This document shows positions 36,322 through 42,820 of a stretch of 64,000 nucleotides of DNA, piece after piece (within the stretch, counting starts at the first letter, position 1; each line of letters opens with the position of its first letter). Source of the stretch: Desulfosarcina sp. BuS5 (lineage in GTDB: Bacteria; Desulfobacterota; Desulfobacteria; Desulfobacterales; BuS5); NCBI RefSeq assembly GCF_028752835.1, contig NZ_CP087952.1, positions 3,470,501-3,534,500 of the forward strand, written 5' to 3'. A program made the position numbers and the translations under genes. Below the pieces are notes generated by a model. The model made no database searches, was not told where the DNA came from, and saw nothing but the letters and a program-made list of their open reading frames with translations.

Positions 36322-38310
36322 GTGAATCTTGCAGAAACAGACCTGAATAACCAATTCCGGACAAAGTACGCCCAACCCTGCATCGCCTTGATCGGCAGTA
36401 TGAAAGTAGGAAAAAGCGCTTTATTTTCCCAAATTTGCGATAGGGAAACTGCCAACCTGAATATAGAAGAGAGTCTGATTCCCGTTCACAGCGGTCAAAT
36501 CAGGGGAACTGAAAAAATTGCCTATGACACACCGGGAATTTATTCAATATTTTCCGGCAGTGATGATGAACGTGCTTGCCGGGATATTCTTTTGCCGGGA
36601 TATTCTGAAAATTGTATTACCGGGATCGTGCTGGTTGCAGATGCCAAAAACATGAAACGTTCCATTGCTCTGACTTTGCAATATGCTGAATACGGGTTGC
36701 CGATGCTGCTGGTAGTCAATATGATTGATGAGTCAGCTTCAAGGGGCATCGAGATCGATTATGACCTGCTGACCGAGGCACTGGGGATATCTGTGTGTAC
36801 GACAGTTGCCCGGGACGGAATCGGGATTCAAAAAGTACTCTCCCGGCTAAAAAAAATGCGCGTCCCAAAGCGCCTGATTACTTATCCGGATCGGACAGAG
36901 GAGTTTTTAAAGATCCTCACCAAGTTGCTGGGGCTGGTTGAGATTTCTCCACGAATAATTGGTATTTTGCTCCTGACCGAAGATCCTGCAGTTGAAAAGT
37001 TTTTGTCCGACCGGTACGGCTCTGGTATGCTGGAACAAGTGAAGAATCTGGCCGAAGAGTACCGCCGCGAAGAGAATCTTTCTTTGGGCATCTATTTTTC
37101 CAACCTGTATAACTCAAGGGCGGAAAAAATCGTAAAGCAAATTCAGAAAATAAATCCGCCTCATGGCCATCCTTTTTTTGAAAGAGTGGGTGACTGGTGC
37201 ATCCGGCCCTCGACCGGTATTCCGATAGCCATAATTATGTTATATTTGATGTATCTGTTTGTAGGGACCTTTGGGGCGACCTTCATGGTGGACACCATTA
37301 ACGGGACTCTTTTTGAAGGGCTTTTGATTCCCTGGACAACCAAAATAGTTGCGCCGATTCCAAGCGCTTTTATCCGGGATATGCTGGTGGACCCGGATTT
37401 CGGCATTTTGCCCACCGGTGTTTTTCTGGCCCTAGGTTTAGTATTGCCGGTGCTGTTCTGTTTTTATATCGCCTTTGGAATCCTTGAAGATTCCGGCTAT
37501 CTGCCGCGTATTTCAATTTTGCTGGATAAGCTGCTGCAGAAGATGGGGCTTAACGGTAAAGGCGTCATCCCTTTGATTATGGGGTTTTCCTGTGTTACCA
37601 TGGCAATTTTAACCACCCGCATGCTTGATACGGAAAAGGAAAAAAATATTGCATCCTTTCTCCTGCTGCTCGGTATGCCCTGCGCCCCGCTGCTGGCCGT
37701 GATGTTTGTTGTGCTGGGAAAAATGCCGGTTTCAGCGTCTATCACTGTTTTTGGTATAATTTTTATCCAGATTCTGCTGGCAGGCTTTTTGGCCAATAAG
37801 ATATTACCTGGCCGGCGTACGCCTCTCCTGATGGAGATACCAACAATGCGCTTGCCCAAAATGGCCCAGGTGCTGAAAATGGCTGCCCTAAAAACCTATT
37901 TTTTTATAAAAGAAGCGATCCCTGTCTTTATTTTAGCTTCTTTTGTGGTTTTTCTATTTGATAGAATGGGTGGGCTTGCTGTTCTGGAACGTATATCAGA
38001 GCCGATTATAGGCGGGTTTATGGGGCTGCCCGAAAAAAGCGTTCAGGTGTTTATTAAAACCATTATTCGACGCGAAAGCGGCGCCACCGAAATAGAACAT
38101 TTAAGCGCCGTTTATGATAATCTACAGCTGGTGGTCAATTTGCTGGTTATGACCTTTCTTTCCCCCTGCATGAATGCTATTATTGTACTATTTAAAGAAC
38201 GGGGGGGGAAAGCGGCGGTGATGATGATGGTAACCGTAATGGTTTATGCGGTTTTGATCGGGAGCCTGGTCAGCCACTTCTGTCGCTTGCTTGGAATAAG
38301 TTTTACGTAA
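36322..38310 (+). CDS. feoB: FeoB-family ferrous iron transporter (divergent)
   Basis: An inner-membrane GTP-dependent Fe(II) transporter. The N-terminal G domain has G1 GSMKVGKS (25-32), G3 DTPG and G4 NMID. The C-terminal half has 8 or more helices with two gate repeats. The usual GCNVPA of the first gate reads GFSCVTMAIL and the second is LLGMPCAPLLAVM, keeping the Cys residues but not the flanking pattern. A late IRRESGATEI segment is also unusual. The frame begins with TTG at 36268, but the GTG at 36322 (662 residues) is likelier. A DtxR-type regulator follows, supporting iron transport. Confidence 0.87.
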   Translation: MNLAETDLNNQFRTKYAQPCIALIGSMKVGKSALFSQICDRETANLNIEESLIPVHSGQIRGTEKIAYDTPGIYSIFSGSDDERACRDILLPGYSENCITGIVLVADAKNMKRSIALTLQYAEYGLPMLLVVNMIDESASRGIEIDYDLLTEALGISVCTTVARDGIGIQKVLSRLKKMRVPKRLITYPDRTEEFLKILTKLLGLVEISPRIIGILLLTEDPAVEKFLSDRYGSGMLEQVKNLAEEYRREENLSLGIYFSNLYNSRAEKIVKQIQKINPPHGHPFFERVGDWCIRPSTGIPIAIIMLYLMYLFVGTFGATFMVDTINGTLFEGLLIPWTTKIVAPIPSAFIRDMLVDPDFGILPTGVFLALGLVLPVLFCFYIAFGILEDSGYLPRISILLDKLLQKMGLNGKGVIPLIMGFSCVTMAILTTRMLDTEKEKNIASFLLLLGMPCAPLLAVMFVVLGKMPVSASITVFGIIFIQILLAGFLANKILPGRRTPLLMEIPTMRLPKMAQVLKMAALKTYFFIKEAIPVFILASFVVFLFDRMGGLAVLERISEPIIGGFMGLPEKSVQVFIKTIIRRESGATEIEHLSAVYDNLQLVVNLLVMTFLSPCMNAIIVLFKERGGKAAVMMMVTVMVYAVLIGSLVSHFCRLLGISFT

Positions 38311-38336
38311 AGGGTCTTGCAAAAAGGCCAAACAAA

Positions 38337-38442
38337 TATAGACCGTCACATAAATAATTTCACTGCGTTATCGGTCGGAGATATACGATTAGTATTATCT
38401 CCTCGCTCTAGCCTTGTGAAATTAATTATGTGAAAATCTATA
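38337..38442 (+). repeat. Dispersed hairpin repeat, copy E
   Basis: TATAGACCGTCACATAAATA, then TTTCACTGCGTTATCGGTCG. The centre is a third type of hairpin, GGAGATA..TATTATCTCC. The right flank is GCCTTGTGAAATTAATTATG, ending AAATCTATA. It ends at the GAGGG Shine-Dalgarno of the next gene. Confidence 0.88.
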
Positions 38443-38454
38443 GAGGGAAAAGTT

Positions 38455-39117
38455 ATGCTAACTGAAAAACAAGAAGAGATCATGGAGGCAATCTGGTGCG
38501 CAGGGGAGCACCGAAATTACTCCGTCGAGGCTGTCCGGAAAAACTGTGTTATCGATTTTACTGCATCAGAACTGGCAGTCCTTGAAGAGATGGGCTTAAT
38601 TGTTACCAATGCTGATAAAATCCTGTTTTCAAGTACGGGCAAACAACTGGCTGAAAGGATTATGCGATGTCACCGCCTGGCCGAAGTATTGATCTCTACT
38701 GTTCTAAAACTGAAAAATTCAGCAATGGAAGAAGTGGCGTGTAAAGTGGAACACTGTCTGGAGCCAGAGCTGGAAGAGTCAATCTGCACCCTGCTAGGGC
38801 ATCCGGAAGTCTGTCCCGACGGCAAACTTATTCCAAGGGGACGCTGCTGCAAAAAAAGATTAAAAGTGGTCAATAGTGTAGTTATGGGGCTGGATAAGCT
38901 CAAGCCTAGAGAAAAAGGAAAAATTTCCTATATCGAGCCCGGCAGTCATTCCAATTTGCATCAATTGATCTCCCTGGGTCTGCATCCCGGAATTGTGGTT
39001 TCGGTTCATCGCACGGCCCCCGCCGTTTGCATAAAATTTGATAACACCGAATTGGCCCTGGACAAAGAAATCGCCAAAAACATATTTATATGGAAAATTG
39101 ATTCGGCTATTTCATAA
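38455..39117 (+). CDS. DtxR/MntR-family metal-dependent regulator with FeoA-like C-terminal domain
   Basis: The 220-residue cytoplasmic repressor has an N-terminal winged-helix region (LTEKQEEIMEAIW, VLEEMGLIV, FSSTGKQLAERIMRCHRL). A metal-binding dimerisation region follows (AMEEVACKVEHCLEPELEE, HPEVCPDGKLIPRG). Residues about 145-215 form a FeoA/SH3-like domain (LISLGLHPGIVVSVHRTAP). The N-terminal HTH is weakly conserved. Placed directly after feoB, it most likely senses Fe(II) or Mn(II) and controls iron genes. Its Shine-Dalgarno (GAGGG) directly follows dispersed repeat copy E. Confidence 0.85.
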   Translation: MLTEKQEEIMEAIWCAGEHRNYSVEAVRKNCVIDFTASELAVLEEMGLIVTNADKILFSSTGKQLAERIMRCHRLAEVLISTVLKLKNSAMEEVACKVEHCLEPELEESICTLLGHPEVCPDGKLIPRGRCCKKRLKVVNSVVMGLDKLKPREKGKISYIEPGSHSNLHQLISLGLHPGIVVSVHRTAPAVCIKFDNTELALDKEIAKNIFIWKIDSAIS

Positions 39118-39205
39118 AAAAGTTGTAAATGCTCAGGTGGAGAGGCTGAAGGCAACATGCTGTCCGCGTTACAAAATTTCCAACACAGGGCCGTGCCTGC
39201 ACCAC

Positions 39206-39226
39206 GAAACCTGAAACCTGAAACCT
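39206..39226. repeat. Three tandem GAAACCT heptamers
   Basis: GAAACCT occurs three times in a row 20 bp before the DUF445 start. It is a simple slippage-prone tract in that gene's leader. Confidence 0.8.
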
Positions 39227-39245
39227 GTATCTGGAGAAATAGAAT

Positions 39246-39971
39246 ATGGAAAACAAAATTTTTAAACCCAACATGAGTTTAACCACAAACCTGTTATCAT
39301 CTTTGTGTGTCATTACAGGCGCAATCTTATCAAATCATATAATTTTTAATACCGGTTTATTTGCGCTCTCAGGCGCAATAACAAACTGGCTGGCGATTCA
39401 TATGCTTTTTGAAAAAGTGCCGGGATTATATGGCTCAGGAGTAATACCGGCCAGGTTCGAGGATTTTAAAAAAGGCATTCATGCCCTTGTTATGGGCCAA
39501 TTTTTTAACCATGAGAATATGGAACGTTTTTTCGAGCAATCCGCATCTGAAAACATTGACCTCTCCCCGGTTATAGATCGGATCGATTTTGACCCCTCAT
39601 TCGATACAGTTCTGACCGTGATTATGGAATCATCTTTTGCGCCCATCCTCGGCATGATGGGAGGCGTTGAGGCATTGATGCCTTTGAAGGAGCCCTTTGT
39701 AGTAAAAATAAAGGAAATTTTTCTGGGAATCGCGAAAGATGATTCCATGCAGGACGGTATTCAAACAATTATAAAAAAAACGGCTGATATTAATGAAATT
39801 ATCAGCAAAATAGAAATCATTGTGCAGAAACGGCTTGATGAGCTTACCCCCCGAATGGTCAAAGAGATAATACAGGATATGATACGCAGGCATCTCGGAT
39901 GGCTTGTGGTCTGGGGCGGAGTTTTTGGAGGTTTAATCGGCCTTGTCACAGCTTTTATCCCTTCTAATTAA
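39246..39971 (+). CDS. DUF445 family membrane protein
   Basis: The 241-residue product has two N-terminal helices (LLSSLCVITGAILSNHIIF, then a GLFALSGAITNWLAIHMLF segment that carries the family mark GAITNWLA) and a final C-terminal helix (WLVVWGGVFGGLIGLVTAF). The middle is a helical cytoplasmic or periplasmic region. DUF445 proteins are widespread and have no established role. GGAG lies upstream of the ATG. Confidence 0.85.
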   Translation: MENKIFKPNMSLTTNLLSSLCVITGAILSNHIIFNTGLFALSGAITNWLAIHMLFEKVPGLYGSGVIPARFEDFKKGIHALVMGQFFNHENMERFFEQSASENIDLSPVIDRIDFDPSFDTVLTVIMESSFAPILGMMGGVEALMPLKEPFVVKIKEIFLGIAKDDSMQDGIQTIIKKTADINEIISKIEIIVQKRLDELTPRMVKEIIQDMIRRHLGWLVVWGGVFGGLIGLVTAFIPSN

Positions 39972-40007
39972 GGCGTTCTGTAAAAAACTATTCAAGCCTG
40001 CAACACT

Positions 40008-40145
40008 CAATGTTGTTAACTTAAGAAATTTTTGTTTAACTCTGTTTTTTCACCCTCATTCCCGCGCAGGCGGGAATCAATTAATACTGTCACTTCCCGT
40101 ATTCACGGGAATGACATAAAAAGAATTCTTAAGTTAATGACATTG
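40008..40145. mobile_element. 138-bp inverted-repeat element with 20-bp TIRs
   Basis: CAATGTTGTTAACTTAAGAA (40008-40027) pairs with TTCTTAAGTTAATGACATTG (40126-40145), with two mismatches. The interior contains TTCCCGCGCAGGCGGGAA, a GC-rich palindrome common in bacterial intergenic repeats, and a second CCCGTATTCACGGG hairpin. No coding sequence and no certain target duplication. The stretch 40146-40508 has no gene; a TCCTCCTT/AAGGAGGGA pairing near 40310-40400 is the only other structure. Confidence 0.8.
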
Positions 40146-40508
40146 CAGTAAAACTTTTAAGATTTATCCTATAAATATATGGTATTTATTTCATAAGCAT
40201 GTAGTATTCTTTTCACAACAAGCCAACCCCAAACTATTCCAAACAAAATTCATATCGGCATAACCATTTGATATAAAAGGTTATTAGATTTTTTTCATTT
40301 TTTTATCCTCCTTGGCACCAGGCTTGCAAGAGCAAACTGCAAGATACAGTTTTCAATTTCTGTTGCAAGTTATAAACGATAAAAATCAAAAGGAGGGATG
40401 ATTCAAAAAAAGAGTTTAAAACCAATGATTTTTTTAACAGGAATGCAATACTAAAATTTTTACCGCAACATTACACGATAACGAAGTCATAAATTTTAAA
40501 ACAAAGGG

Positions 40509-40635
40509 CAGCAATTCCCGGTCATAAATAGCTTAACTTATTGGAATCATTGAACTTTCAATTTTAGAGTTTGCGAAAACTCTTGTCTGATAACATAATA
40601 ATATCAGATAGTTAAGACCCGTCCGGGAATTGCTG
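40509..40635. mobile_element. 127-bp MITE in the leader of the PEP-CTERM gene (CAGCAATTC family, copy 2)
   Basis: The ends CAGCAATTCCCGG (40509-40521) and CCGGGAATTGCTG (40623-40635) are perfect inverted repeats. The flanks AACAAAGGG and AACAAAGGA are a 9-bp duplication with one mismatch. The internal pairs are CTTAACT/AGTTAAG (40532-40538, 40610-40616), AGAGTTT-GCGA-AAACTCT with a GNRA loop (40566-40583), and TCTGATA/TATCAGA (40586-40608). The right-hand duplication supplies the AAGGA Shine-Dalgarno of the next gene. The terminal nine bases match the element at 19438. Confidence 0.85.
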
Positions 40636-40651
40636 AACAAAGGAAAAAAAA

Positions 40652-41293
40652 ATGAAAAAATTTTCAAAAATTTTAATCGGAGCAGTTCTTGGTATGTTTC
40701 TGGTGGCCTGGAGTTCTTGGGCGATCCCGACACTTGAGATCACTGATGGAACAAATACTTTAACATTTCAAGATATAAATGGAGATGGGATTGTAGGTTC
40801 GTTTGGAGATATTGGTATCTTTAATTTTTATATGTCTGCCGGCACTACTAAACCGCAGGATGGCAGCGCTGCTTTCCCAATGATGCACGTAGGTGGATAT
40901 GCGACCACAAATGGCAGCGGAACCTTTACTGCCAAATTTAGTGAAACTGATTTTGGTCCGCTTAATAGCTCAATCACCGGATTTATCTCAAGCCTGAATG
41001 GTTTTGGTGGTACGCAATCCTTAGATGTTTATTACGATACAAACAATACTCTGTTTGGCATGGGTACCCAAATTGCGGACATTGATGCAATAAACACATC
41101 TCAATTATATAATGGGATCCTGGCCAGTAATCTATTTTCCCTTACCATGATAAGCACAATAACATTAAATAACGCTACCGGTTCTTTTGACAACGGCGTA
41201 AACCCCGTACCCGAACCGACAACCATGCTGCTTCTCGGAGTTGGTCTGATCGGTTTGGCAGGCGCAAGCCGGAAAAAGATTTTTAAATCATAA
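40652..41293 (+). CDS. PEP-CTERM sorting-domain exported protein
   Basis: The 213-residue protein has an N-terminal signal peptide (KILIGAVLGMFLVAWSSWA). A secreted domain follows, with the calcium-site-like DINGDGIVGSFGDIG. The C-terminus is a PEP-CTERM signal: VPEPT (186-190), the helix TMLLLGVGLIGLAGASR, then basic KKIFKS. It is probably exported and processed by an exosortase, none of which is in the window. AAGGA lies 8 nt before the ATG, at the very edge of the inserted MITE. Confidence 0.9.
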   Translation: MKKFSKILIGAVLGMFLVAWSSWAIPTLEITDGTNTLTFQDINGDGIVGSFGDIGIFNFYMSAGTTKPQDGSAAFPMMHVGGYATTNGSGTFTAKFSETDFGPLNSSITGFISSLNGFGGTQSLDVYYDTNNTLFGMGTQIADIDAINTSQLYNGILASNLFSLTMISTITLNNATGSFDNGVNPVPEPTTMLLLGVGLIGLAGASRKKIFKS

Positions 41294-41376
41294 AAATACT
41301 TTTTAATTGAATCTTTAAATCCTTGTTAAGTCCTGAAGTTAAGAAAAAACATGTTGCGTAAAGTCATGAAGGGGGG

Positions 41377-41397
41377 GGGAGATAATCTCTCCCTTTT
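41377..41397 (+). terminator. Rho-independent terminator of the PEP-CTERM gene
   Basis: GGGAGA (41377-41382), loop TAATC and TCTCCC (41388-41393) form a GC-rich stem followed by TTTT, 84 nt after the stop codon. A long G run precedes the stem. Confidence 0.75.
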
Positions 41398-41451
41398 GTG
41401 CTTTTGGGTTCCCCGTTTCTCGGCCCAGCCTCCATAAATAGCCCCAGGAGA

Positions 41452-41666
41452 AGGTTGGGGACGCCCTTTATATTTACAGTTTTGAAATGATGGTTATTGG
41501 GGGAAACTGGTGGGCGCTGGTAAAATGTTCACATTTACGGTTCTCATTGGCCTGGGTGAGTCAATCAGTAAGGCGAGGAGAAACAATAGTACAAAAAAAG
41601 CTATAATCTCATCGATTCTTAAGTCTAAAACTGTAAACATGGAAATGTAAAGGGCGTCCCTAAACT
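41452..41666. mobile_element. 215-bp inverted-repeat element ending GGGACGCCCTTTA
   Basis: The left end GGGGACGCCCTTTATATTTA and the right end, read on the opposite strand, AGGGACGCCCTTTACATTT, are followed on both sides by TTTACAGTTTT. The left arm lacks about eight bases present on the right. The interior has no gene. It lies between the terminator and the toxin-antitoxin pair. No clear target duplication, so the boundaries are approximate. Confidence 0.7.
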
Positions 41667-41724
41667 CCCTCTTGCCTTATACCTCAATTGGTGATACATG
41701 TAAAAATACAATAGGAGGTACACA

Positions 41725-42006
41725 ATGGGAAAACTTATGAATATCCTTCCGATAAGCGATTTGAGGCAGAACGCTGCCAAGGTCCTGAAAAAATTACGAG
41801 ACAACAAGGAACCCATTATCATTACACAAAGAGGTCGGGCAGCTGCCGTCATAATCGATATCGAGGCGTATGAAAAATCTGAACACGATAAAGAGCTCCT
41901 TCGGCTTTTGGCTAAGGGAGATAAGGAAATAGAAATAGGAGAGGGTTATGATCTTGATACTGTTCTTGCTGAAGCCGATTTAATCCTATCCCAGGAGCCA
42001 TCGTGA
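41725..42006 (+). CDS. Phd/YefM-type antitoxin
   Basis: The 93-residue antitoxin has the Phd/YefM N-terminal DNA-binding fold: ILPISDLRQNAAKVLKKLRD, then EPIIITQRGRAAAVIIDIEAY. The flexible C-terminus neutralises the toxin and the dimer usually represses the operon. AGGAGG lies 6 nt before the ATG. It overlaps the toxin start by 4 nt, the usual coupling. The lineage-specific C-terminus is acidic. Confidence 0.92.
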   Translation: MGKLMNILPISDLRQNAAKVLKKLRDNKEPIIITQRGRAAAVIIDIEAYEKSEHDKELLRLLAKGDKEIEIGEGYDLDTVLAEADLILSQEPS

Positions 42007-42284
42007 AAGTCCGCTTTACGCCTTCTGCCAAATCCCAGTTTCTATCTGCTCTCGCATATATTTGGCGGGATAAACCTTCTGCAGCAACCAGTTTTCGAGA
42101 GCATTCCGAAACAGTTTTGCGAAGGCTTGAGGACTTTCCTGAGTCTGGAAGAATCATACCAAAATTTCCATACCGTGAGGTAATCATATCACCATACCGA
42201 TTTTTTTATAAAATCAAAAATGATGTCGTTTGGATAGTTGTTGTGTGGCATGGTGCACAGCTTCCAAAGCAGCCAAGGCATTAA
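42003..42284 (+). CDS. ParE/RelE-superfamily toxin
   Basis: The 93-residue product starts at a GTG overlapping the antitoxin stop. The fold pattern is VRFTPSAKSQFLSALAYI, FPESGRIIPKF, YREVIISPYRFFYKIKND and VWIVVVWHGAQ, typical of ParE/RelE-like toxins that target gyrase or ribosome-bound mRNA. The R-x-x-Y-x-I/F-Y motif points to the ParE side, but the target cannot be decided from sequence alone. It forms a complete TA module with the upstream antitoxin. Confidence 0.9.
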   Translation: MKVRFTPSAKSQFLSALAYIWRDKPSAATSFREHSETVLRRLEDFPESGRIIPKFPYREVIISPYRFFYKIKNDVVWIVVVWHGAQLPKQPRH

Positions 42285-42297
42285 ACGCCAACTAGGC

Positions 42298-42350
42298 GCT
42301 TAACTCAGACGGCTAAAACCGGTACGTTTTGACCTATATCGCAGTTAAGC
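42298..42350. repeat. 53-bp hairpin after the toxin gene, resembling an attC site
   Basis: The outer arms GCTTAAC (42298-42304) and GTTAAGC (42344-42350) are exact complements and fit the attC R-box forms RYYYAAC/GTTRRRY. The inner arms GGCTAAAAC and GTTTTGACC pair with two mismatches around CGGTAC. A second GCTAA..TTAGC hairpin and a GGCGGCTGCGCCGCC palindrome follow by 42436. No integrase is present, so this may be a chance hairpin. Confidence 0.35.
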
Positions 42351-42527
42351 ATAATTTGGGGCTAATCGCGAGGCATCGGCTAATTAAACCGCCGCTGGTT
42401 AGCTTTTCGTTCTCGGCGGCTGCGCCGCCAAAAATCGCGGTGCTGACTTCGTCCTCGAACGTACGCGCAAAGCTGTTGGGAAGATACTATTTTATAGTTG
42501 TCAGCCTATGGATCACACTCGGGGGAG

Positions 42528-42674
42528 GTAACAGTCCGCTTAAAGGAAAACGGCCTGATAGCCCTCGGCCGGGGAGCTGATCCGGATATTATAGTGGCTG
42601 GCGCCAAAGCCTATGTTAACGGACTGAACAAGATTGAATACCTTAAATCCTCGAAATATCAGGAATCTGTTTAG
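42528..42674 (+). pseudogene. C-terminal fragment of a LeuA/CimA-type synthase
   Basis: The frame VTVRLKENGLIALGRGADPD, then IIVAGAKAYVNGLNKIEYL, ends at TAG (42672-42674). It matches the tail of the regulatory (LeuA dimer) domain of 2-isopropylmalate or citramalate synthases, where GRGADTDIIVASAKAYVNALN is typical. No catalytic domain is upstream. The remainder of 42285-42820 has no gene. Confidence 0.75.
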
Positions 42675-42820
42675 GGTTCTCTCTCGCAGTTAATTTGATT
42701 TGTCACGCTCATAGTATAACAATAATACGAGCGTATGTAATTTGATAAAATCTCACGGAATTGCAAGCCGCTATATTTCAAAAAATACGGCAGATATAAA
42801 TTTTATGATGCCCGATTTAA

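Noticed and set aside
40396-40455. 17-codon leader peptide ATG at 40398 after AAGGAGGG
   Set aside because: The Shine-Dalgarno is only one base from the ATG, the peptide is low-complexity, and nothing links it to attenuation.
40509-40651. Novel riboswitch ahead of the PEP-CTERM gene (including c-di-GMP GEMM type)
   Set aside because: The nested stems and GNRA loop are real, but the 9-bp flanking duplication and matching ends at 19438 fit a transposon better, and no GEMM consensus is present.
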